From NCBI RefSeq assembly GCF_035046485.1, contig NC_085137.1, positions 343,160,505 to 343,224,504 on the forward strand: a DNA stretch of 64,000 nucleotides, read 5' to 3'. This DNA comes from Aedes albopictus. Lineage: Eukaryota > Arthropoda > Insecta > Diptera > Culicidae. Under the pieces are notes generated by a model. That model did no database searches, was not told where the DNA came from, and saw only the letters and a program-made list of their open reading frames with translations. Below are positions 43,309 through 54,769 of this stretch, piece by piece. A program made the position numbers and the translations under genes. Position 1 is the first letter of the stretch. Every line of letters starts with the position of its first letter.

Positions 43309-44603
43309 TTATTTATTTATTTATACTCGTCTTCGATTTTATCGTACAGACAGATTAAAACTTACTAGCTAATCTTATTTCTAAACAAATTTCTCGACAT
43401 ATCAAAATCAAAATAGACAAACACTTCGTTGAAACGACGACAACAAACATCAAAGGGATTATTCTGTCCATATAGGGTGCGGTGCCTCGGTAAACGAAGA
43501 AAATCAGCTCGTCTCGTTGATCGGAAAGGGGCGTTGAACTGGATTTTGCCAAGCAAATCTGAACAGTCGATGTTATTTTGCAAAATGTCGAAAATGAAAA
43601 GGCGTTGCAGTAGTATCCTTCTATCCGCTAAGGTCGGCAGGTGCACTAACGCGCAGCGATGCTCGTATGGCGGAAGTCTTAAAGGATTGTTCCATGGTAA
43701 CCGCCGAAGTGCAAACCGCAGGAAATTCCGCTGGATTCGCTCCATCCAATTGCACTGTACTGCATGATAAGGCGCCCACACCAGCACACCATATTCCAGT
43801 ATACTGCGTACCAGCGCGCAATACAGTGTTTTCAGGCAATATACATCTTCAAACTGTTTAGCATTTCGTTTGATGAATCCGAGCATAGCGTATGCCTTAG
43901 CGGTTGTTGAAGCTACCTGTTCAGCAAAATTGAGCTTGTGGTCAAGTAACACACCGAGATCTCTGACAGTGTTGACTCTAGTTATTGTGTTGTCTGACAT
44001 TTTATACTGGAACATAGTTGGGTTGTGAGTGCGACTGAACGTAATTACATTACATTTGCGAATGTTCACTTCCATTCCGTTTAGCGTACACCAGTTCAGC
44101 AGAACGCCAATGTCGCTTTGAATAGCGCAACAATCAACTAATGATGAAATTACTCGAAAAAATTTCAAATCATCGGCAAACATTAGCTTGGGAGATTTGA
44201 TCATTTGGCAGAGATCATTAACGAACAGTACAAACAATAAGGGGCCTAGATGACTCCCCTGCGGTACACCAGACGTAATTTCGAACGGGTCCGATTTCAA
44301 TCCATCTAGACGTACGTATGCACTGCGCTCAGTGAGATATGAGGATACCCACCGAGTCAACCATTGAGGAAGGCCCATTCTATCCAATTTATTCACTGCC
44401 AATGAATGAGGCACTCGGTCGAAGGCTTTTGTAAAGTCGATATAAATGGCATCCACTTGTTGGCGTTTTTCCATGGCATCCAACAATAACGAAGGAACAT
44501 ACGTCATTAGATTTGTAGAAGTAGACCGTTTCCTCACAAATCCATGCTGAAACTCGGAGATAACGTGATGCACATGGGGATAAAGCGAGTCGTGAACGAG
44601 CCT
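43309..44603 (-). mobile_element. 5'-truncated CR1/Jockey-group LINE inserted in the RTE element
   Basis: The RTE frame breaks at 44604 and resumes at 43308. A possible 3-bp duplication, ATC (43306-43308 and 44604-44606), flanks the insert. The 3' end has a tail of AAAT repeats (43309-43325, complement). The element is 5' truncated, starting within the RT domain, as is usual for target-primed insertions. It belongs to a different clade from the other LINEs here. Confidence 0.85.
43365..44603 (-). pseudogene. C-terminal reverse transcriptase of the nested LINE
   Basis: About 412 codons, open to the stop at 43365. RT motifs in order: SEFQHGFVRKRSTSTNL, IYIDFTKAFDRVPHS (motif A), TSGVPQGSHLGPLLFVLFVNDL (motif B) and KLMFADDLKFFR (catalytic). 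These are followed by VRDLGVLLDHKLNFAEQV, YALVRSILEYGVLVWAPY-type and RRFNEVFVYFDF at the end. This order is typical of CR1/L2/Jockey-group LINEs. The endonuclease and first RT blocks are absent through 5' truncation, and translation upstream continues only by accident into the RTE frame. It has no stop within the retained part, so the insertion is probably not old. Confidence 0.85.
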
Positions 44604-46912
44604 ATCAGAGCACCGTTGAGCTAGGAGAGCAACGTAATCAGCCAGTTCAGGTGCTCCATGGTAATGGGCTGCCACAGCAACCCACGATCAATCTCACCTA
44701 CCAGGATCTCGTCGATTACAATGAGGAACAGTAGCGGTGATAGGATACCTACATCCGTGCCTCACTCCAGTATCGACCCGGATGGGATCGGACAAAACAC
44801 CGTTGTGCAGTACTCTGCACGAAAATGCCCTGTACTGTGCTTCAATGAGGCCGATGTTTTTCTCAGAAAGACCCTTGCGCCTGAGGACTCCCCACATGTT
44901 TCCGTGATTGAGACGGTCGAAATCTTTTCCGTAATCAATGAACACCAGGTAGAGAGACTCTTGAAATGCATTGATTTGCTTCAGGATGATACGGAGCGTG
45001 ACAATATGGTCCACACAGGATCGTCCGGCACGGAATCCTGATTGTTGCCGTCGGAAAGTTGCGTCAATCTTCTCCTGTATCCGGTTTAGGATCACTCTAC
45101 AGAGGAATTTGAGAACGATACACAGTAACATGATGCGTGCCAATTATCGCATACTTAACAGTCAGGTCACCCTTCTTGGGTACCTTGACTAAGACGCCTT
45201 GCATCCAGTCGACCGAAAATGTCGAGGTTTCCCATATGTTGAAGAATAATTGATTCAGTAGTTGTGCGGATACTACGGGGTCAGCTTTGAGCATTTCAGC
45301 TGATATGCGATCGACCCCTGGGGCCCTGTTCGATTTCATGCTACGGATGGCTGTTTCTATCTCCTGCACTGATGGAGCTTCGGTGTAGACACGGGTAATG
45401 CGTCGAACCCTTGGCGAATCATGCTGAGGTGTTGATGGCGTGACCGACACTTGAAAAAGGTTTCCAAAGTTCTCGAACCAGCGTTTCAACTGGTCAGCCG
45501 GGTCGGTCAGTAACTGTCCAGACGTATTTTTCACGGGCATCGTAGCATTCATCTTGGTCCCACTAAGGTGACGTGAGGCATCGTAAAGGAGACCGATGTC
45601 GCCGGTGTTTGCGGCTTTTTCGCTTTCGTCGGCTAGGGAGTCCGCCCACGCTCTTTTGTCCCATCTACATGAGCGCTTCACTTCCTTCTCGAGAGCCGAA
45701 AAGCGCTGACGGGCTACGGCTTTGGCTCTTCGTATTTTCGCTCGCTCTATCGCCCTTTGGCGTTCCTTCGCTCCTCTATCTTCCTCCAAGGATCATCTGT
45801 GATCCACTGCTTTCTTCGGGTGCGTAGCTCACCCAAATTATTCTCGCCGGCGGCGATGAAGGCGTTCTTGTTGGCGCTCCATTGATCTTCTACGCTTTCA
45901 CCTTCTAGAATATTCGCAGCACGGGTCTCTAGCTCCTCGACGAAGGACATTTTCATCGCAGCGTCTTCCAGTCGGTGTATGTTGAACCGGCGCCCGATTT
46001 TCTCCTCTTGTCGATGGATCCTAGCAATGCGCAGTCGGATCTCGCCGATTAGGATATGATGGTCGGATGTAATGTCAGCGCTACGTTTATTCCGCACATC
46101 AAGAAGGCTCCGTCTCCATTTTCGGCTGATACAGATGTGGTCGATTTGATTTTCCGTGACGCCATCACGAGAAACCCATGTCACTTTATGCACTGGTCGA
46201 TGAGAAAAGAGCGACCCCCAATCACTATGTCATTGTTGCCACAAAACTCTGCAAACAGCTCTCCGTTTTCGCTCATTTCTCCGAGACCATGGCGTCCCAT
46301 GACGTGCTCATATTCTGAGTTTTCGGAACCAACCTTCACGTTGAAGTCACCCATGAGAATCTTGATATCACCTTCCGGAATCTTTTCCACGATAGCATAC
46401 AGTTGACTGTAGAAGTTCTCTTTAACTTGCAGTTCGGCAGCATCGGTTGGCGCGTAGCATTGGATCATGGTAAGGTTTCGAACCCATGTTCTGAATCTGG
46501 CTACAATTATCTTCTCATTAATAGGTTCCCATTTCATGAGCGCTGCGTGGGCGTGAGCGCTGAGTAGGAAACCAACTCCACTGTGGCGAGGAGCGTGTTC
46601 ACTGCGTAGGCCAGAGTATAACAGAATTTGACCCGACGCCAATCTGTGTTCTTCAAAGCTCGACCAACGGACTTCGCTCAGTCCTAGGATCTCAAGCTTC
46701 ATTCGGCATGCCTCATTGGCTAGTTGTGCCAGTTTACCCTGCTGGGCTAGGGTTAATACATTCCAAGTTTCAATTCTTATCCGTTGTTTCGCGCCAAAAG
46801 TCGCTGCCGATGAATCAGTTCGTAATCTTTCATTTTCGGTTTCTGTCACGGTTTTTGTGTTTCGAGAACAGTAGGTTGTTGGCCTAGGGTCCCCTATCCA
46901 CCTGGCTGCCAC
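44604..46912 (-). pseudogene. Endonuclease-reverse transcriptase of the RTE LINE, frameshifted
   Basis: 46912-46181 is the endonuclease: ETWNVLTLAQQGKLAQL, LGLSEVRW, SGVGFLLSAHAHAAL, IQCYAPTDAAELQVKENFY and KILMGDFNVKVG. 46193-45747 continues HKVTWVSRDG, NQIDHICISRKWRRSLLDV and SADITSDHHILIG. 45789-45097 covers the linker and the first RT motif (RAPGVDRISAEML). 45143-44694 carries FRRQQSGFRAGRSCVDHI, then LVFIDYGKDFDRLNH (motif A). A frameshift follows before the LLFLIVIDEILVGEI segment. Motif C reads LADYVALLAQ, where most RTE have LADD: a lost catalytic aspartate. These features, plus several frameshifts and the nested LINE, make it inactive. The gene continues at 43308. Confidence 0.88.
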
Positions 46913-47848
46913 TTTAGATATAGCTTCTGGTGAAGAAGCATTTCATACTCAGCCGCTGGATACCATAACAGACGCTGTTTGAACCGCACCTTTTTGATGA
47001 ACAGACGCTCGAGATGTCCCTCCTCAATCTAGCAGAAGTCAGAAGGACAACAGTTCCCAGGCTGCACTATCAGCTGAGCACACAACTCTTAGCTGGCGGT
47101 CTTTGTAATCGCTTGACCAGTGCAGTGGAATCATGAGATAGGAACTTGTGAGGACCAGTGCTATGTTGGACGCTCTCTTTATCGACTCACCCCCGTTTTG
47201 CAGCCCTAAAGACCGAGATAAGGGCAAGCAAAAAGGCCTGATTTGAGGATTCCTATCAGAGTGTCAATGCGAATCCGTGGGGTGATGCCTAAAGGATCGT
47301 GATGGCCAAGACAAGAGGTGTAATGGCTTGTATAGAGCAGCCTCCAGAGATATTTGAGGTTTCCTTACGTATGATCGCTGAGAACTAGGACTGGGTATGA
47401 GGGTGCGGTCACAGTTGAAAAAACTTGCGGGGATTTTGAAATCGTTTAACGAAGGTAACGCCCAAGGTTCGGACGAGGTCCCGAACCTGACCTTAAAAGT
47501 AGCTATTGCTGAAGCTCACGGGACGTTCAGGTCTGTTATGTAGAAATACGAGGGAGTTTTCACAGAGTTTTGGAAGCGGCACAGCCTGGCAAAGACGGCG
47601 AAACCACCCCAATACCCGCGGGGTTATAGACCAGTATGCGAGAATACGGGAAAGGTGTTCGTGAAGATCATCTTCAACAGCCTGTTTAGGTACGCCTTGG
47701 ATGTTAACTGCCTCTCGAGCAACCAGTTGGGCTTCCGGAAAGGGATGTCAACCGTAGATTCTTTCCTGTCGGTCAAAAAGACCTAGAGCGATTCCAAGCA
47801 GCAGCATCAAAATTAAGGAAATTTTTAAATTCATGATTTTCTATTGAA

Positions 47849-50393
47849 CTGAAACTTTGCACAGTTTTTCAGTTCCATCTAAATCGCCATTTTCCGATAT
47901 CAAATTTTTTTTTTGAATCACGACTAACTTTTCAAAAGGGTGCATGTGAAAATGGTTCAAAAATATTCAAAAATCTGCACAGCCAAAATGGTTCGTTCGA
48001 TTGCTATGATTTTTTCAGCAAAGTTAGATAACTAAATGGTGATTCCTAAGAAAATATACACTGTGAAAAAAATCTTTTTTTAACATTAAAAAATATCATT
48101 TTTGTCACAAAAACTCAAATATCTCAAAACCCTATCATTTTAACAATGTATTTTTTTTAGGGAAAACGGTCCATTGTATTAGCAATCTACCATAAAAATT
48201 TGGTGATGATAAACTAATAAACAAAAAAGTTATGACAATTCAAACATTTCACAATTTTCACATTTAGTAATCATTTTTTTTAGTGTAAATTATTTCGGCC
48301 GGAAATCGCAGTTTGATGCTGATTTTATTGTTAATGGGCTTGCGTGAGTAAAACAAGCCGTTTTTATTATGTATTATGTATATTATATGTACAGTACTGT
48401 TCCGATTTTATCACGCCCTCCGCGCATTAGTCGTTTATTCATTAATTTGCTGTTACATTTGAGGACAAGTGTTTTCCCTCTTCTTCAAGATGAATGTTGA
48501 AAGCGTGTTTTGCAACGCTAAAAATATTGAAATGGGTATAAATGTTGAAGTATATTTCAAAGCATTTTTGAAAAGGGGCGTGATTAAATTGTTTAACCAG
48601 ATGTCGCTGATGGTACGGTGGCATGACTCTCTGCACTTAGCACTTCTGGCAATTTCACAGTTGTTGTCGATTTCGAACTTCCTGCGCCCTGCTTTACCGA
48701 TGATATACAGATGGCTCGTTTGTCAAAGTCTAGACGGCAGGACGTGCAAATGCGTAAATTTGTAGGGTATGTGTTCCATCAGTAATCTCACGCTCCCTTT
48801 TTCATCCTATTCGAAAACAAGCGATTACGGCACCGATTGATTCCGTTCTTTTTGTTTTCATGGGTGCTCACTTCTAACAAAAAATACAAAAATAAGAAAC
48901 AGAACAAACAGCACTTCAATCCTTTGTTTTTCGTAGGATGAAAATGGGAGCCACATGCTTAATATGGGAACCAATACCCTATTCAATTTGGGCATAACCA
49001 GTCTGTTTCAGTTTATCTATGGTGCTTTCGGTGAGATTTCGTAACTCTTTTGAACATTTTTTTCATCAAAGGGTCTACAAGAGAGCGTTGAGTTGAAGAC
49101 CTTTGAGAAAGCGACTGTTCATGTTGTTCGTTAGATTATAATAAACAACATCACTTATTAGTTTTAACTGACTAGTTTGGTGTTGTTTGCTTGGACAAAG
49201 ACAAAATTTACTATAAAATTTTTAATATCCATAGCGGTAGTATTTTTTGCTTTTTCGTGAGCATTGTCATGGTATGTATACAGACAAACAAACGTAACAC
49301 TGACAAAATTTTTATTGACCACGCCTTTAACGATCATTTTGAATCTTGGTTATGGCTTTCATAACCAGAAGAGTGCCCGTCGTTTTTCTTTGCGTTTGAC
49401 GTTTCACACTAGCGCCTTCTGATGACAATATTGCACAACGCAGTGTTTCGTGAAACATTTTCACCAGGTGGTGGTAGTGTGAACTGGGCGATGGATTTTC
49501 ACGAATATTGTTCTAGGCGTTTCGTCTGTTTGTCTATGGTATATACCTCTCATGCATTTGTTGTTGTTGAAGTTACTCGCATTCTTCCGATCATAAAGTC
49601 TGTTCTCTAAGAGGTATTTTTTTTTGCAGATCAACTAGACGTATACGCGTATGTATATATAAAACTTTTATTATGCAGTTTTCGTCTTCAAAATAAGTTT
49701 AATTCCATTTTTCTTATGATCAACAGCTTTTCAACACTATCAAGGGATTTTTTCACCAGACACGTACAATAAAAAGTATGACACTCTCAATATTTTTGAT
49801 CACAACACTGGATCGCGTCTAAGGTTCAAATAGATACTATAGTAATTATGATTAATCAAACAAAAATTTCATGAAAACAACTTGTTTAATTCAGGCGGTA
49901 GCCTTTACAATAAAATCAGCATCAAAATATAATTCTCGAAATAATTTACACAGAAAAAAAATTTTTTTTTGTTACTAAATGTAAAAATTGTGAAATGTTT
50001 GAAATGTCATAACTTTTTTGTTTATCAGTTTACCATCACCAAAATTTCATGGTAGATAGCTGATATAATGGGCAATTTTCCCTAAAAAATTGACGTTGGT
50101 AAAAAGATAGGGTTTTGAGATATTTGAGTTTTTGTGACAAAGATCAGATTTTTTTAAAGTAAAAAAATAAATTTTTTACAGTGTATATTTTCTAAGGAAT
50201 CATCATTTAGTTATCTAACTTTGCTGAAAAATTCACAACAATCGAACAATCCGTTTTTGCTGTACAGCTTTTAGAATATTTTTGAACTATTTTCGCATAC
50301 ACCCTTTTGAAAAATTAGTCGTGAGTGAATATGAAGGTTTGATATCAAAAAATGGCGATTTAGATGAAATTGAAAAACTGTGCAAAGTTTCAG
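47849..50393. mobile_element. 2.5-kb foldback element with ~500-bp inverted repeats
   Basis: Ends CTGAAACTTTGCACAGTTTT and AAAACTGTGCAAAGTTTCAG are inverted copies. The arms pair over about 500 bp (AAATCGCCATTTT, GAAAATATACACTGT, ATAAAATCAGCATCAAA). The interior (48370-49880) is unpaired DNA of about 1.5 kb with short open frames but no recognised transposase domain. Clear target duplication was not found. It splits the R1 copy. Confidence 0.8.
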
Positions 50394-51011
50394 ATATTTT
50401 TGAAATGGTCGCTCAGGATCGACTGACATGACTCCGTGGAATTCCTCCCTAGGAAATAGCGTTCCAGCGTAACAAAAGGGGGGATTCGCTACTATGCCTG
50501 AACTCTGGATGTAAAGAACGCGTCCAATAGCGCCAGTTGGGTGGCTATAGCCGATGTGCTCCTGCCTTCGGCAGCCACGTTGCTTCTGACTAGTGTCGCT
50601 TCGTCCATACTAAGGTATGGCGGCTCGGCGTGGGTCACGGCGCTAAGTACCGACATCTACCGTGGTGAGCTGGAAAGTGCGTATAGGCTGATGTCCCTGA
50701 AGGTTGCGAGCGCGTACCGTACCGTGTCACACAATGCGCTCTGCGTCATCACTGGTATGGTGTCTACCAGCAGCCTTATCAGGGAGGACATGGAGTGCTT
50801 CGAAATGCGCGGCACAAGAGGCATGCACAGGACTGCCAGGATGGCCTCCATGGTCAAATGGCAGCGCACGTGGGACAGTTCCACCAAAGGAAGGTGGACC
50901 CATAGGTTGATTCCGAGGGTAGGTAGTTGAATTAACATGGTAGTTGGCGCCATGAGGAAGTTACATTACACCTGACAGAGGTCCTTTCAGGACATCGCTG
51001 CTTCCGACAGT

Positions 51012-51193
51012 TGTGCTCATTCTGCGAATGGAGTGACGTGAGAAAAGTCGGAGTCGTATATCGAGGTGAGAAATCTCGACTCGAATGACTCCATTTGATT
51101 TACACGGCGAGTCACTTCATTCGAGACGCGATTCCTCACCTCGATATACTACTCCGACTTTTCTCACGTCACTTCATTCGCAGAATGAGCACA
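51012..51193. mobile_element. 182-bp MITE with 3-bp duplication, in the R1 ORF
   Basis: Ends TGTGCTCATTCTGCGAATG and CATTCGCAGAATGAGCACA are perfect inverted repeats, and the arms pair with few mismatches through AGTGACGTGAGAAAAGTCGG. AGT is duplicated at 51009-51011 and 51194-51196. Taking out the element and one AGT gives CCGACAGTATCTATGCCG, which restores the R1 frame (FRQYLCRF, compare FKQYLNRF at about 36772). Confidence 0.88.
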
Positions 51194-51533
51194 AGTATCT
51201 ATGCCGTTTCGGTCTTGTGGGTTCTCCCGAATGTCCGGCTTGTGTTGGTTTAGTAGAGGAAACGGCGGAGCACGTTTTGCTCGTGGGCCCGCGTTTTCCT
51301 ACAATGAGTGACCGCATGCTTGACACAATTCCTGGGGAGGACACAACTCCGGATAATATTTTCCAGAGTAGGAACGAGTTTGGCTGGAATGCCGTTCCAA
51401 CGACTGTCTCCCACATCGTCTTGGAGCTACAAAGGAGGTGGCTTGTAGACTGGCTAGTGCAGACGCTATACAATATGTGGTCCAAGGGTTTGGAGTCGGC
51501 TACGTAGTTATTCCGGTGCCCTGTGGTGCCTTA

Positions 51534-51681
51534 GGCAGCATCCATTTATTACGTAACGCTAAAATCGACATTTTTTAACCCCCCTCCCTCCTCCGTAACC
51601 CGAAAATTTTCGTATGAGCCGTAACACTCGGCCACACTCCCCTCCTCCCCCTAGAGCGTTACGTAATTTGTGGACGGCGCC
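51534..51681. mobile_element. 148-bp PIF/Harbinger-type MITE (TTA duplication)
   Basis: Ends GGCAGCATCCATTTATTACG and CGTAATTTGTGGACGGCGCC are imperfect inverted repeats, with a perfectly mirrored TTACGTAACGC/GCGTTACGTAA next to them. TTA is duplicated at 51531-51533 and 51682-51684. A TWA duplication with GG...CC ends fits PIF/Harbinger. Confidence 0.8.
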
Positions 51682-52305
51682 TTACAGCGATTAAGTGGCC
51701 GCGGGGAGAAAATCCTGGGAACGTTACTGTCGAGGCGTCGTTCTACTGGGTTGGATCCGAGCCCGCGGTTTGAAAGGGGTCCTCGGCAAGGTCGGGGCAG
51801 GTGGAGTCTCCATTGTCATCAACTTTTTCTGGTGCTAGTTAATGGGGCCTTAACCTTCAGTTGGTCAAAACGTGGTGTACGCAGTTTCTGTTCTTGATAC
51901 TTGCAGAGCAGTCGAGGGCATTCGTGGTTGTTGGACCTGCTCGCCTTTCGAAGAGAATGGTACTGGTAAGGCCACTCGGGTAGCTGACAGAGCTCAGCAT
52001 GGTACCTTGGTGGACTCCCTAAGGAGTGTGTCATCGCTGTTCGTGGCTGCATGACTACGCAGCTAACCTTGAGGGTACGATGTGTACTAGCCCCTTTTCG
52101 AAGCAATGACTTCTTGGTGGTCCCGGAGAAACCTAGGGCTTGGTGGCAATAGTATTGTGTTTTGTGGGTCGGGGTGTAGTCCTGGCTTCTACTTTTGCTG
52201 TAGGAGGCGGTCTTGAAATCCACATTACCTGCCACTACACGGCCTGGGCCGTTCAGGTGTCTGTTGAGCGGGCTACTCCCCCATTGCTTAGAGAAGAAAA
52301 AAAAA

Positions 52306-54451
52306 TCAGGCTTAGCTTAACTAGTTCAAAATAGCTATACTACATGCCTTGACAAAAACTCGTTTGCCAATCAATCTTCAGCGAATATGTCATGAAATAC
52401 AAAACGAGAAAAAAAAGAACTTCCCCAAGCCTTCTTCCAAGAAAATTTCAATTTCAAGAAGAGAAAAGAGCTGCTGTTAAGTCATAAAATTCAATTGAAT
52501 GAGGCTGCCAAGCACACAGTCTTCGTCTGCCACCACCAACACCTCCACCACTCATCCTATTGCCCCATTTTCCCAGAGCTGTATCGTTTGGCGGCGTGCC
52601 TCATCGATCGATATCAACACGGCCGGCAGCGGCGGTCGTCTCTGATGGTAGCGGCAGCTGACTGGTAGGTAATGATGATGGCGATGAAAGCAAATAAAAC
52701 GCCTACCCCTCGTCGGGGATGGTCCCAGCCCAGTCCCAGTCAGTCACCAACCAGATCAGCAGGTCACGGACAGCATCCAGTCAGGACTCGCAATCGAACG
52801 TAGAGCTTCGGAAAGGTGGATGATGCAAAGCCCACATCTTTAGCACACCACCGCTGCTGACTGCACGGTATAGAAGAGGTAGGTACTATCGACGAATCTG
52901 CGTCTGTGCATTCCAGGAAGCAAACATCACGGCGCTGGGTTGGCTTCCGCATCGACTGCGCTACGGATGATCGTAAGAGAGCGGGAAACCACTGGGAAGG
53001 TAAGCGGTTGGAAAATCTCAAGTGACTAGGTAAATTTAATTTAGTTTCGTTTAATTGGATTCAGGATTTTCAAACATCCTGCATCATCGGGTGAACTCTG
53101 CGCGCTAAGATTGAATCTGCGACTGGAAATCCGGAACGAGTTCGCCGGTGAATGAGTACGCGCGTTCCTGGTGCTTTCTGGTGTTGTTTTGCCCTTAACA
53201 ACTGACACTTAAGCAATAGAATAGGGCACTTCATATTGAGAACAATTTAAACATTAAAACTTCATTGGAAGCGTGAATGAGTTTTATTCCTGTGTATTAC
53301 ACCAAGGTTTAAAAACATTATAAAACCAGAAGTTTTTTTACATTTATCACTATAGAGAGAACTTGTTTGTGGAATATTTAATGCATTTCATTCGTTACTG
53401 GTTTGTTCAAGACTTAGCAGAGGATACCGGAAATTGGCATGCCGCAAACACAGTTCCTCCTAATGACACTTTCGTTCAAATTTGATTTTCTAAAATCCCA
53501 CGGTCATTCATTTTTCACGACTTGATGGCAATACTTATTCAATTCGAAAAGCTTAGTCACAACCGAAGCACTCATCCGCAGTTTCCAACAAAGCTCTATT
53601 TATTATTAACCAGATTACTGGCTTCTATGCGCCTGGCATAAATTGAAACTGTTGCCTGAGAGCGACTTCAATAATTTACGATTAATTTTCCGAAGCACAA
53701 TCACAATATATCAAATTCGAGTTGCACTTCCCCTACCCGGCTGGATGATCTCCGAGCAACACTACTAGTCGTCGTCATATTTTGCCCAGTACCTCAGCAA
53801 CTGGCACACCAGAGAAGTGCTTACGCTCGTCGAAGCCGTACTACCCCGCCCGCCCGTGGTAACCCATGCACAGTGAACCTGCTACTGTTTGTTTGGGTTC
53901 AAATGAAACGATCCGGCACGGATCCTGGCTCTGGCTGATGGCATATCCCATAATTGTACTTCAAAACCGAAGCCAAACACGACCTGCCGGCTGCTGCGCC
54001 TACCTGCCCGTCCGGCGCGCCGAGTCGACGTATGTGGTGCAACTGCAGGATGTGTCTGTCCATCCATATGTACACTGCACTGCTAGCTTGCACCAGTTAG
54101 CCTGATCCTGGTTCTACTGGCTGACATTCATTGTCGCTTTACGACCACACTTTTGATTTGACCCCCACTAGGAGGCCACACGGCAATCGTCGTTGGTGAA
54201 GTGCCCCAGTAAATCACATCACTACTACTGACTGGTGTGCGCGGCTGTTCTACACAATCCGGAAAAAGGGTCTGTGAGCAGGGATGCCGGAATTGTTTCT
54301 CTTGAAAACTACGTTTTAACACTCTTACTCCTTTTTCCCATATTCCAGCTTAAAGTTTTACATTTCCAGTTCAAGCATCCAGCTACTTGTTTGAAGCCTC
54401 TCAAATATGCGTTCAATTTTTTTTTCTTTTTTTACATATATTTTTTTTCTT
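52306..54451. other. Unique host-like DNA, one donor-like site
   Basis: The GC-richer part (52500-53200) contains GAAG|GTAAGC at 53000, a good donor, so an upstream exon or leader on plus is possible but unproven. 53250-53700 is AT-rich. Open frames such as 52764-53021 (minus) and 53866-54105 (plus) have no domain signature and are not called. Confidence 0.35.
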
Positions 54452-54575
54452 TTTTTTGCCTTTCTCGTACACCAAGGTGTACCGAAAGGCTATATGTTCA
54501 CTCCAAAAACGAAAATTTGATAGAGCCCTCGGAGGGGTCAAGTGTTATATACCAATCGACTCAGCTCGACGAGTT

Positions 54576-54632
54576 GAGATGATGTCTGTGTGTATGTATG
54601 TGTGTGTGTGTGTGTATGTGTACAAAAAGGTC
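54576..54632. repeat. TGTG/TGTA (ACAY) microsatellite, unoccupied R1 target
   Basis: GATGATGTCTGTGTGTATG followed by TG units and TATGTGTAC. It is the complement of the ACAY run at 31250-31320 and here is not interrupted. Confidence 0.9.
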
Positions 54633-54769
54633 ACCTCATTTTTAGATAGTAAATATGAACCGATTTCAACGACCGATGGTTCATTCGACGCGGTATATTG
54701 CCCCATTGTTTCCTATTGAAAATGGTTCAGATCGGTCCAGTCGTTCCGGAGTTATGGTCATTTAGGTGT

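Larger units (their letters stand above)
43110..47206 (-). mobile_element. RTE-clade LINE (second subfamily), 3' deleted, with nested LINE
   Basis: Its 5' end at 47206 (minus GGGCTGCAAAACGGG) is shared with 2102. The 5' leader spans about 47206-46915. Coding sequence runs 46912 to 44604, is interrupted by another LINE (43309-44603), and resumes at 43308-43115 with MQSKLDDLANRSPAAGLTI and FQYLGSQMAADGG. After that the match ends abruptly and the 3' third of the ORF is missing, so the copy was cut by deletion or by a later event. Confidence 0.88.
47207..52305 (+). mobile_element. Decayed R1-type LINE copy, interrupted three times
   Basis: Begins inside ORF2 (a degraded NPWGDA...VMAK segment, matching NPWGSAYKVAMSK of the copy at 31.3-37.6 kb). 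It reaches the RT thumb-side block NQLGFRKGMSTVD at about 47720-47760, is then interrupted by a foldback (47849-50393) and resumes at about 50430. There TLDVKNASNSASWVAIAD is followed directly by LLPSAATLLL: the RT catalytic core is deleted. The tail (51085-51507) has CPACVGLVEETAEHVL, the C-terminal zinc-like motif. The 3' UTR runs to a short A tail at 52305. Two MITEs (51012-51193, 51534-51681) are inserted near the end. Confidence 0.85.
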
